The notes under the pieces are model-generated. The model was not told the origin of the DNA. It worked only from the letters and a program-made list of their open reading frames with translations, and searched no databases. This document shows, piece by piece, positions 38,466 through 48,050 of a DNA stretch of 64,000 nucleotides (positions are counted from its first letter, which is position 1; each line of letters begins with the position of its first letter). This DNA is from Numida meleagris (taxonomy: Eukaryota > Chordata > Aves > Galliformes > Numididae). A program made the position numbers and the translations under genes. The stretch is from assembly GCF_002078875.1 (NCBI RefSeq), contig NC_034421.1:8268365-8332364 (forward strand). Direction: 5' to 3'.

Positions 38466-38708
38466 ATGGTGGCGGCTCCGTGCGCCCGGCGGCTGGCGAG
38501 GCGCTCCCGCTCGGCGCTGGTGGCGGCGCTCACCGTGCTGCTGCTGCAGACCCTCCTCGTCTGGAATTTCACCTCCCTCGACGCCGGCGAGGAGCAGCGC
38601 GGCGCCTCCGGCCGCGAGAAGCGGGACCGCGGCGGCACCGCCGCCGGCAGCGAGCACCGCGCGCAGCCGCACCGCCGCGGGGCCGGCGCCGTGCACGGGA
38701 AGGCGATG
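38466..38708 (+). CDS. XYLT1: Xylosyltransferase 1, first coding exon (81 codons, partial gene)
   Basis: XYLT1 transfers xylose from UDP-xylose to serines of proteoglycan core proteins, the first step of chondroitin and heparan sulfate chain synthesis, in the early secretory pathway and Golgi. This exon encodes only the N-terminus of the type II membrane protein: a basic cytosolic tail (residues 1-17, with [14 protein letters not shown] nearly identical to human as I recall it), one hydrophobic anchor (about 18-33, [16 protein letters not shown]), and a charged luminal stem. An N-glycosylation sequon, NFT, lies at 34-36, where the human protein also has one. The start codon has an A at -3 and a G at +4. 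The exon ends in phase 0 at ATG|GTACGT. Human exon 1 is about 40 codons longer, mainly through a proline- and glycine-rich stretch not seen here. The stem remainder and catalytic domains lie in exons beyond this window. Reading through the donor to 39,188 gives only intron-derived sequence. Confidence 0.93.
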
Positions 38709-38714
38709 GTACGT
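38706..38714 (+). other. XYLT1: 5' splice site of XYLT1 exon 1
   Basis: ATG|GTACGT, with the intron starting at 38,709. It has G at -1, A at +3, G at +5 and T at +6, a good match to the vertebrate donor. It leaves the frame in phase 0, and the last two residues (Ala-Met) align with the Ala-Leu that, from memory, ends human exon 1. Confidence 0.8.
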
Positions 38715-39952
38715 GCGGGAGCTCCGCGGGGCCGCGGTCGGGGCCGGGGCGGTGCCGGGCGGCGCTCCGAGCGGAGCCCTCCGAGCGGCGGTGACCGCGG
38801 GCGCGGCGCTGCCCAACTTCGCCTCGGGTCCGCCCGCTCGCCGCGTGCCGAGGGCTCGTTTCATTCACCCGTTTGCTTTTTTCACCTGAAACCGCGCGGG
38901 CACCGCTCCCTCTCGCCGGGCTCTGCCAGGCCCGCTAGGTTACAGGCAACGCAATGTAATGCAATAATGCCATCGCCCGCCGAACGCGTAGGGTTCCTGA
39001 AAGCGTTCTCTCTCTCCTCGTCTTTTTTTTCATTTTCTTCTTTCGCAAACCGAGCCCGCAGGGGCCGCGCAGCCCCCGATTCCCAGCGCGTTTCGGAGCG
39101 TTCCGGCGGAGCTCGGGGCGCTGCCTGTGCCGTTCGCGCGGTGCTCGTGCTGCGGGCTTCGAGGCAGAAGTTCTGCGCTGTCCGCTAGGAACGCGCGTCG
39201 CTTTGTCTGTTCTGGGATTTCTGTTCGCATCTTGTGAGAGAAAGCAGCAGCGGGTCCGTGGTGAGCGGGAAGGGGCGCGGGGACAGCTCCTGGAAGGCAG
39301 CGCCGTGCGGTCCTCGTGTGTCAGGTGTGATTGCTCGGAGCCCTGCCTGCGCCGTTCGGCTCTTGTCCCTGAGCGTCGTCGTAGGTTGGTACTCCGCTTT
39401 GAGACGTGTAACTGTTGGAACTCTGCGGTTTTTCCTCCAGCCCTATCATCCCTCTCTCCCGGTCCAGTCCTTCATCGTCTCATCTTTCCCTCGTTAGCTC
39501 CGAGCTTTCCCCTCTCGGTCCCTCTGTGTGGGCTGCTGAGGACCGTGCTGCCACAGGGCTCTGTACGGGGCCAGCTCCCGCCTCACTCCTCTCCTCGGGA
39601 GCCCTCAGAGCTCCGGGAGGCCATCGGGAGGACGGTGCTCACAGCTGTCCTGCACACGTCCCAGCCCTGTGCCTGGTGTGCTGGGTCGGGTGCCCAGTGC
39701 AGGGCTGAGCGTGCTGGGAAGCGCTTCCTATGCTGGGGCCGTGTGGATGGAGGGCTCTGGGTGCTTGGATGTGGGAGCTGTGACTCACTGCTGCGTGCAC
39801 ACGGATTCGAGCGGAGACCTAAAGATGGAGCGCTGGGGTTCCCGGTGGAACGCTTACATTAGAAAGCAAAGCAGTTCTCCCCGGTTACCCTGTGTGAGCG
39901 GTGGGACTGCAGCACACCATCCTGCAGCTGGCAGTGCCACCCAAGAGCCGTG

Positions 39953-39964
39953 CTGCAGGTGAGT
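39953..39964 (+). other. Orphan consensus 5' splice site in intron 1
   Basis: CAG|GTGAGT, a perfect donor, with the intron side starting at 39,959, about 1.25 kb downstream of XYLT1 exon 1 and just past the CpG island. An open frame of about 19 codons precedes it. No convincing acceptor lies close upstream, so if used it would most simply end an alternative first exon. Confidence 0.25.
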
Positions 39965-40860
39965 GCTGCGTTGTGAGGGAACAGTGCTTTTTAAAGACAA
40001 CCTCATGGCGCTCGTGGCTCTGCTTCACCTTCATGTGGGGATGTGGCTCCGTGCTTGGAGCTGCTTGGTCAGGCTCTGAAAGCCGCGTGTAAGACCCAGC
40101 CTTTGGCACACGGGACACAGTTTGTGCAGTGCTGCCCTGATGTTGCGTGGCTCCCGGCACTGCCAGGTCCGGCTCCGCAGTGCTTGTGGCACACATGCAC
40201 GTACCCAGCCCTGCACACACTGTCTGTCTCCCAGGCAGGCCCACTTTTGGTTTCAGGCTCACATAGAAGCTCTCTGTTTAATGGAATTACACGACACGGA
40301 ATTGGTGTGAAAGATGTCTTTTTCTTCCTGGTGCTTTGATTCCGTGTTAAAATCCAATGTACATAATGCATGTGTGAAGTTATCCTTTTCAGCCCAAGTT
40401 TCCCGTAGTTGGCGTGTGTCAGGTTGCTTTGCAGCGCCAGGAGGAGCGGGCTGTGTGAGCGCAGCACTGCTGTTACACCCAGATGTCGATGGGCCCAGAG
40501 CCCATCCCAAGGATTTCTCTTCTAAAGATTTCTCATTTTTGCATTTCAACCGAAAAACACTTTAGAAAAGAGCTGTTCTCAGGCTTCTGTCTGAAAGTTG
40601 CCATATGAGGCTGCAGTGTTTTTATTTTGATTTTTCTGTCTCTGACCTACATGCAAGACTAAAACGGCGGTGCGTGTCTTACTCTTTTGAGTCAGACATC
40701 AGAGAGCAGTGTGAGGATTTGGTCATTTGTGTCTGTGGGAAAGGAAACGGAATTCTTTGAAGCATATGTTTTAGAGGTATTCAGATTTCTTGTTAAGTGC
40801 TGTCAGATTCATGTAGTGAGCAGTCTCCACTGAAAAAATGGAATAACACCATACTGTAGG

Positions 40861-40882
40861 TTTTTTTTTTTTTTAAAAAAAA
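40861..40882. repeat. T14A8 homopolymer junction
   Basis: Fourteen thymines directly followed by eight adenines. It is self-complementary at the junction and could form a short A/T hairpin. It is a simple repeat and a likely site of sequencing-length error. Confidence 0.85.
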
Positions 40883-41164
40883 GGTTGCCACTGAATCTGA
40901 TTGAACGTGAGTTGCCAAGTTGGCAGGAAGAAACGATTTAGAAAGGAGCTATTCTGTAACTGCAAATGTTCCTGGGGCCGGATCCCCAGGCCGGCTGCAT
41001 CTGGGGCTTTCAGTATTCATAGGCAGTTTCCTGCAGTTGTTCTATGTTTAATTAGATCGGGTGATAAATATCTTTAAGGAAGTATGAATTGTAGCAGTAG
41101 CAGTGACTTCAGCGGGTGCTTGCCACCACGTGTGATTTTCACAGCTGTCAAGCACCCTTTGCAT

Positions 41165-41560
41165 GAGCTTTGTGTTCCGCAGCGCTCCAGCAGCGAAAGC
41201 AAGCGAGGATTCGGCAGCAGCTCGCTGCTTTGTTGGGCTTTGCTCCCGCAGCCCGCTTGGAAGTGGCTGTCGGTGGGTGCTGTGCGCTGGGAGCCCGAAG
41301 GGAGGCTGCAGGAATGCGCGTCCCCGCTGCGGGGCTGCTGGTGGTGGAGGGAGGTGACAGCAGGCTCGGGCTGCCCGCGGCTGGGCGCTGTGCTCCCCCA
41401 GCTGTGGCTGCGCGTCCCTCGCTGCAGGCTGTGGCAGGGCTGTGCCCCGGCTCCCGGTGCCACACGGCACCGCTGTGTTACCGCCTGCCTGCTGAGCACC
41501 GTGCCTGCGCTGTCACTGTGCAGCCCGGCGAGGTGCGGCTGCTGGCGTAGGTTCGGAGCG
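41165..41560. promoter_or_regulatory. Intragenic CpG island in XYLT1 intron 1
   Basis: About 400 bases, CpG-rich and clearly GC-richer than the intron on either side, 2.5 kb downstream of exon 1. Long open frames cross it in several frames on both strands (up to 212 codons on + at 41,084-41,722), as happens in stop-poor GC-rich DNA. None contains a recognisable domain. It could be an alternative promoter or enhancer of XYLT1, or the promoter of an intronic noncoding RNA. Confidence 0.5.
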
Positions 41561-41800
41561 CTTCTGTGGTCTGAGATGTTGGGGTTTCGCTTTAAAGGAG
41601 TGGCATGCTGCTTCTGGCATGATGCTATCTCAGGGCACCAAATGCAGCTATCGATAGCTGGAAATGTTGGAACTGGGAAGCAGGGAGATAGCGTTTGTGT
41701 GGGAGGGATGAAGGCTGTCTAACCCTCAGCAGAAGTTAAGCTGCAGAGGATGGAGCTGAGGATCGCTGGTGCCTCTCCCCCTCATTTTCTTTTTTTGCAG

Positions 41801-41878
41801 GGGCCATGTGGAATTTCTGCTTCTTATGGAAATGTGAAGCATTAGGCTGGGTCTGTACTGCCCTGTGGGTCAGGGGAG
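41801..41878 (+). other. Candidate alternative exon after strong acceptor
   Basis: A very strong pyrimidine tract (CTCTCCCCCTCATTTTCTTT and further T) ends in GCAG at 41,800. A possible donor, GGA|GTAAGC, follows at 41,879, giving 78 bases. One frame is fully open, but the frame continued from XYLT1 exon 1 (phase 0) meets a stop after 14 codons. If used, it would act as a truncating exon. It lies 240 bases past the intronic CpG island. There is no support beyond the splice motifs. Confidence 0.2.
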
Positions 41879-44340
41879 TAAGCTCACGCAGGTTTTATTT
41901 CTTGTTTCCCCCTGGCTTCCCTTTGTGCTGCGTGGCACCACCACGTTAAGAACACAGGGAGCTCCAGGTTGCTGTAACTTTGCCTGTGAGGACTCAGCAG
42001 CTCAGTTTGCAGCACTGTTCTGCAGAAATAAATTGGAGCATTGGATGCAGGTGGGTCCCATGCTGCAGCTGGGTGTGGAGCTTCTGAGAAGGAAAGTTTT
42101 CAAGGGGGGAAAAAAACAAAACCTGTTACTTCACCTCTAACTTAATCTTTCTGCTTCAGTCAGTGAATAGATTCCATATGTTATAACACACAGGTGATAG
42201 CTATCTCTTCATCTTCCCCTTGTTAATGCAGGCAGGTGGCCTCACTAGTTCCAGCTCTGAATGCAAGAAAGGTGCAAGGGAGCTCTGCTTGTGTTCACCC
42301 CCGGGACAGGGTGAGACATGCCCTGCCTGCTTTCAGGACACCTGTGGATGTCAGCAGAACAGCTGAGCTAAGGGCCTTAGGTTGAGAGCAAAATGCATGG
42401 CATTGAGCTATGAGGGGGCTAAAAATGATACATTTCTAAGGAGAACTACTGACTTGGCTGTTAAGTACCGCTCTGCTTGTTAATGGGACCTTAATCATGC
42501 AGCAGTACAACTTCACTAACAATGGAAGAGGAGAATGGAGATGGCTAATTATTTTGTAATGGGAAGGGGGGACGTGATACATCCAGAGCTAGGAGCTGTA
42601 TAATGATTTCTGCAAAGTCTTAGCACTTAGCAAGGCACATATTAATAAAACAAACAGATCTTTTCAGTAACAGAGAACTAATGTCTGCATTATTTAAGAA
42701 GAGTACTAGAACTGGCTTAGGCTGATGGACTCCTGCAGCAGTTCCCTCATTAAGGATCTTTCTGTGGGATGTGGGAAGGTGTATGAAGTGGATCTGTGTT
42801 AATTGGCTGTGCCATCCAAAGTCTCTGCCAGGCCATTGGTGTGCTTTCTTGTGCTTTTTTTTTTGTACTGCATGATGGGTTTCTGCAAGTGTTCACTTTC
42901 ATTTAGAAGCATATTCATTTTCATTTTTTTAGCAAGGGATGACCAGCCGTTATTGTATGGTTACCTGCTGTATCTCTCTGCTGTCTTCAGAAGTGTTTTT
43001 CAAAATACCTTTTCCCCTCTGAATCGGAAGTCTACAACAAGTGATACAGCATCTTATCAGTGTTTGCTGATGAGACAGGAGTACAGTGAAAGCTAGAAAT
43101 CGGCTTAGTTTACAAGGACAGTCAAATTATATAACCTCAAGGATTAACTTTAATCAAATACTTCCTGATTTTTCTTTACAGTGGTAAGATTAGGTCTGGG
43201 GCATCACTGGAGTCAATGAGAGCTTTTCCACGGGGGGGGGAAGGCAGGAGCAGAACAGGGAGCTGTGTTCTGGCTGTTGGAGAGACCCTGGAGGAAACTG
43301 GGGCTTGTGTGCTGAGCGTCCTTCTTCCATACTCCAGCCTTTTTGTTGAAAGTAATGTGTGTGAAGTGTGTTTTGGGTATAAAACTCTCTATTGGAGCTG
43401 TCACCATGCCAGCTCTGGGTGTGTGGTAGCGCAGCTCATGGTGAGTAGTAGTGTTCTCAAGTGTTCTAGTCTGATTCTTAGACATGGTACCGTAGTCCTT
43501 CCTCACAGCTTTCAGTAACCATGTGCCTTTGGGGCTGTAGTGCCAGCACATGCTGGGCAGGTGGGAGGGCTCTGTGTAGGAGCAGAGGGTGAAGTTGGAG
43601 TCCTGGTTGTATTCCCCTGGCCTCTGGACATCTGCAGCAAAGCCTTCAGAGCCACGTGTCTAAAAGCAGCCTTTTGGGGTTTCCAGTTCTTGAGTGTCCA
43701 GACTCGGTCTCTTTGGTCTGATAACTGTGTGCTTTTTTTTCCTCCAGAGAAGCTGAGCAATGGCAAGCTCTGCCTTTATCCCTTCCGTGTTTGGTGCCAG
43801 TGATCACAGCTGTCCCATTTTGAGCACTTAGGCTTGGGCTGGAGCTCGCAAACACCAGGCTGCTAATGAATGGAGAGAGCTGAGTGCCTCCAGAAGGCAA
43901 TTGAGTTCTCTCCAGACCTGAATCTCTGCAAATGAGCTGGGGAGACCATGGCAGTTATGCCTGGAGACCTGCTGTGCCTCGCAGGGGTCCATCCCTTCCA
44001 GCACCAGATCTGCTGTACTCCCCAGTCTGCAAAATGAGTTCGGTGAACTTCCCATTTTTCATAAAGTGTTGTGGGCTGAAGTAATCAGTCCTTGTGAAAG
44101 GTGCTCAGCTAAGACTGGGCCTGGCTTCCCGGCTGCCATTGGTTGGCGTGGCTCCACTGAACTCAGCACACCAGCTGAGGATTCTGGACCCACAAATGTA
44201 ATTATCGTTATAATAATAGCGTCAAACAAGTAATCATTATTTTTACACTCTCTTTTCATTTCAAAATGAGAAAATGATTTCCTCTTGGATCAGTGAAAGT
44301 AATTTACATTAGGCACAATAATGGTCTACATGGAAATATA

Positions 44341-44435
44341 ATTATTATTCATTTGTATGGCACCATCTGGGCACTAGAAGTTTACAGACCTATGTAAGGA
44401 AGGGTCCCTGACTGGAGGAGATTGCAGGCTGGATG
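44341..44435 (+). repeat. Possible ancient amniote interspersed repeat fragment
   Basis: The order ATTATTATT, TTTGTATGGCAC, GGGCACTAGAAGTTTACAGA, ATGTAAGGAAGGGTCCCTG and 'GAGATTGCAGGCT' resembles an old repeat 3' region common in reptile genomes (a GGCACTxTACA core, then a GGTCCCTGCCC-like block, then an AGCTTxCAGTCT-like block). The family assignment (CR1/L3-type or CORE-SINE-type) is from memory and weak. Confidence 0.35.
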
Positions 44436-44998
44436 GCAGGTAGAGCTGATAACGCCCAAATGAGGTCACGAGTGTCACTGCTGTGGTGCTGCTGTCACCC
44501 ACCTGCTCAGCACAGGGCTTCCACAGACTGCCTGGAATTGCTCTGTGATTGGCGTTACACAGCGTGAGAGTAGGATGAGTTGAAGGGTTGATCAGTGTGG
44601 ATGAATCGCGAATGGAATCAGCAAGAGGCTGCTGCTACAAATGGGCTGCCCAGCTGTGCCCCTGCAGTTGAAGGAGGTTTCCAGACTTCACATGGAAGCA
44701 AAAATTGTGTCGCTGCCTTGGGGACATCTGAGTGCTGTGAGCCACTCCTCAGCAATGTGTTAGGCAGAGGGCTGAAGGCTTTCCTCGGGTTGGGCGTGGT
44801 CTGGAAGATAGGAGATCGGGCTTTGTAACCTGGGGGATGTAGGAGATGAGCAGCAAGTGGTGCTGCCTGAACTTCTGAGCTCATTTTTTAGTGCCAGGTG
44901 CCAAAAGGGTTGCTATGCTGAAACTGTGTGACCCCTTATTTTTAGAGATGATGAGAGAATTCCTCCAAGGGCCGATTTTTGTTGTTTGTGATAATGAA

Positions 44999-45044
44999 AT
45001 TAAACTTTGGCATTACTATCAGTTTGGTATTAAAAAAAAAAAAA
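44999..45044 (+). repeat. ATTAAA signal followed by A13 run
   Basis: An ATTAAA hexamer at 44,999-45,004 lies 27 bases before an uninterrupted run of 13 adenines (45,032-45,044). This spacing is that of a polyadenylated end copied into DNA, but I do not recognise any gene in the upstream sequence and see no clear target-site duplication. A chance simple repeat is equally likely. Confidence 0.4.
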
Positions 45045-47845
45045 GCTGAGAAAGCTTTCATACTGGAGCGTGGTCAGGTCTTGAATGCTTCCCATGTATT
45101 TTGTTCTTATGCAGCTGCCTCCACTGCTGCTCACTTATATTATTAGAGAGCATTAGTAAGTGGAGTGTTTATTTAAAACAATTCTACAAAGCCGAATGAG
45201 ACTGCAGAGTTCAATTTAACTTGGATTTGGTTGGATGAGTCATGGGCACTCATCTTTCCTTCATGCTGCAGCCTTCGCTTGTCCTTCAGATGTACTTTTT
45301 GGTTCAGTTATGTTGATGCAGTCTGAGCATTTTTCTTTCAGTTGATGGCATTCACTGACTTTTCTTAATGCTGAGTTCTGAATTTCATGCTCTCTGAATT
45401 TCTGAATGGTCTTTGGTTTTGCTCTTAAAGCCTGGCCTGTTTGTAGTTAGCTTTGTTCGTTATAATTGCACTCTTTGATTGAGGAGGACACATGGTTCAG
45501 TTAAAACATGTTATTTTAGAAGAAAAAGCAGTGAAGGTCGTGACTGTATTGACTACAGTGAAGCAAGTTCCCTGAAATTATATCCAGCTCATTGACCCTT
45601 ACTTGAGAAATGAACAGACAAACCTGAAAAATGACATTTCCCTGGCAAGCTTTTAGTTCCCGTGGAACGAGCAGCCGCATGTCAGAGATGCACGGATGCT
45701 CCTCTCGTCACGTGTCCAATCTGAGGGCTCGCCTGGAGACGGCTGCCTGCATGGCATGGAGAGCCCTGCGGCTGCTGGCCAGCTTTGTACCTGGGGGGTT
45801 TTGTCTGCAGGTGGGGAGCATACCTGGAGCCCTAACTAGCTAAGTGGCCGTCTGCTAATTAGTGTTATTGAAACTGAACCTCTGTGTTGGGGTGGGCTGT
45901 TAGCAGGGAGCCGCATCGCGGTCAGCTTGAACCCTCTAGCAAGTGCGGATAGGCTGGGGGCAGTGCCGCTCATGGAAAACCACAGCTTGTTGCCTGTAGA
46001 GGACCAGATTTGGGTAGGTGGAGGTAGTCTGTATGTAAGCCCCTAATTACACTGACTCGGATGCCCACAGGCTTGTTTACGCACAGAGAGCTTTCTGTGG
46101 AAGCTGACACAGTTGCTGCAGCCCGTACCGGAGGGCACCCGGCTTCAGCAGCTTGGCCTGCGGTACCCGAAACCCGAGCGAGCAAGCTGAAGAGGAGTCA
46201 GCGTAGTAAACAAAGCTGTTAGTGTGTACACCAGGGCAGTAATAATGCTTTGCGCAGCGGCTGCGCCTCAAATTGCTTACATCTTGGCATTCCCTAGGAC
46301 TGAGTTTAGTCACTCGCTGCATAAATAGAAACTCGGAGGTGCGCTGTGCTCGGGGCGCGCGTGGAGCGACACGTCGGTGAGGAGCTCGCTTGTTCCTCCT
46401 TGGCAGCCTTACAGGAGACGACGTGCCAGCCTTCGGCGCAATATTTTGATAAGTCATTGGTTCCTATTAAAATAATAATTATGACGATAATTATAACTGT
46501 AGCTGGCTCTCAGACTGAGCAGCTGAGTAGGGGGTGAAGGGAGCAGGGCTGTGCAATACTCGCTGCATGTGTTTGGATCCTGCCCCTTGGGCTTGGAGCA
46601 CGTGGCTGAGGATGCTGCGGTGTGGGCTGTGCTGCAGCACTGGTCCCCATCCGCTGTCTGAGCTGCTGGTAACGGGGATGTGAAACACCATAGCCTGCCT
46701 TGATCACAACATGACCCTGATAAAATGCTGCAGTAAGCGCCGATTGTGGCTTTCTGTGGTTAGCACAGCGTGCTTTGTTGTGCCCGTGACTGCAATAATG
46801 TTATGGCTCTTGCCCCAGTGAGCCCGGGTCAGGCCCTGGTAATATTGCAGCTTCCAGGAGGGGTCTGTGCTGGTGGCACCGCAGCCATGGTGGCACTGCC
46901 CTGTGCCTCTCTAATCCAATTCAGCATTAACCATCTGCGCTAACCAGGCTGCCACTGCCTGACCCCCTCTGCTGAGGCACTGCAAGTGATTAACAAGTAT
47001 TTATTAGAAAAAGACAGTTTCAGATCTGCTCATTTTCCAGATTGTAAGCAGAGATCTCCTGCCCTCAAGCCCCACCACTGCAAGGTATGTTATTTTTGTC
47101 TATGGTTTCTTTTCAATCCAATTTTTGTGTCCTTGGATGCCTAAGAGAAGCAGGCGGCGTTGCTTGTTTCCTGCTGCTCATGCAGAGCTGCGGATCTTCT
47201 GGAGCTGGGTGTGCTGCGGGGTCTGTGGCCTTTCGCGCGTATTCAGCACGGCAGAATTTGACCCAAGTATATTATATGTGAAAGATAAGAGCTTGTCTTC
47301 ATACAGACAAATACACAAGCAAAAAGTGCTCTATGGGTGTTTGACCCCCACAGGAGCTTGACCCTCATACTTAAAAATCCAGCCTTAGACTTTCCCCCAG
47401 CAGTTCTTTTTTTTTTGTCCATTTTAGTGCCATCACTGATCTGTCAGACAGAACAACTGGCTCATGCTGGCTGGTTCTTACCATGAGAGTATTTCATTTT
47501 GCAGTTTGAGTCTCTTGGGGGATTTTCACTTTTTAGCTGTGGGTGAACGTGAAGCAGTTCTCACATCACGCACTTCCTCGTGAGTGCCTGCAAGCAGAGG
47601 GAAGCTGGGGTCGTGCAGTCAGTTGGTTCTTCAGGAGCCCGTGTTGGGGCAGCCTGGGCACCTCTGCAGCTGGAGGGGACTTGGGGCACTTGGAAGCGTC
47701 ACCGGTTTTGTAATGGGTGTTCATTGGCCACACGCAGTGCCAGAGGTGCTTTCAGTTTGCAGAGTGTGACACTTGGATAAGTGAGAGTAAGCCCTCGAAT
47801 TTCATGCTGTCCTGGTTTTAATTAACTTCTGCGTTTTGTTTCTAG

Positions 47846-47939
47846 TTGAATTATGAGACCGCTGCAGACTTTGATCTGAACTCTGCCACCTCAACAAACT
47901 TGTTTGGTGGTTGGAAGCCATCTGCAGCCAAGGAGCAAG
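47846..47939 (+). other. Candidate alternative exon in XYLT1 intron 1
   Basis: A good acceptor (TAATTAAC branch-like word, then CTGCGTTTTGTTTCTAG ending at 47,845) opens a stop-free frame that follows in phase 0 from XYLT1 exon 1. A moderate donor, AAG|GTGTTG, ends it at 47,939 (94 bases). The 31 encoded residues contain ETAADFDLNS and match nothing I know. Joined to the next strong acceptor at 48,016 the frame continues 11 codons and stops at 48,048-48,050. The stretch as a whole stays open to 48,355. This is inference from splice motifs only. Confidence 0.25.
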
Positions 47940-48015
47940 GTGTTGTTTTGCTTGTTCGCAAATTTCTATCTCTTGTTGTTATTTTTAACCCGGTGTTGTG
48001 TACTTCCCCCTGCAG

Positions 48016-48050
48016 CCGGAGCAGTTCGCGTGCTGCTGGAGCCATCGTAG
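48016..48050 (+). other. Candidate terminal coding segment after strong acceptor
   Basis: The tract TGTGTACTTCCCCCTGCAG ends at 48,015 and is one of the best acceptor matches in the intron. The following sequence is unusually CpG-rich for this part of the intron. In the phase left by the 47,846-47,939 candidate it encodes eleven residues (AGAVRVLLEPS) and then a TAG. The 3' end of such an exon is not defined; I saw no clear polyadenylation signal in the first 250 bases, although an AATAAAA word occurs at 48,289. Confidence 0.2.

Larger units (their letters stand above)
37560..39420. promoter_or_regulatory. XYLT1: XYLT1 promoter CpG island
   Basis: A very GC-rich, CpG-dense region spans both sides of the first coding exon and continues several hundred bases into intron 1. 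There is no TATA box at a sensible distance in the visible part, which fits a broad CpG-island promoter. The core is partly hidden by the 360-base gap, so the transcription start cannot be placed. Short CGG/GGC runs flank the start codon (38,420-38,465). Boundaries were estimated by eye from CpG density. Confidence 0.8.

Noticed and set aside
37773..38889. Long open frames of 299-368 codons on both strands around the gap
   Set aside because: They run through 360 undetermined bases, so most of their length is unknown. The flanks are stop-poor CpG-island sequence. Only the frame starting at 38,466 matches a known protein.
38709..39188. Extension of the XYLT1 frame to a 240-codon protein
   Set aside because: The frame passes through a good donor at 38,708/38,709, where similarity to XYLT1 ends. 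The remainder is GC-rich intron without similarity.
41084..41722. 212-codon + strand open frame over the intronic CpG island
   Set aside because: GC-rich, stop-poor DNA with similarly long frames on the other strand and in other frames. Cys/Trp/Arg-rich composition without a domain.
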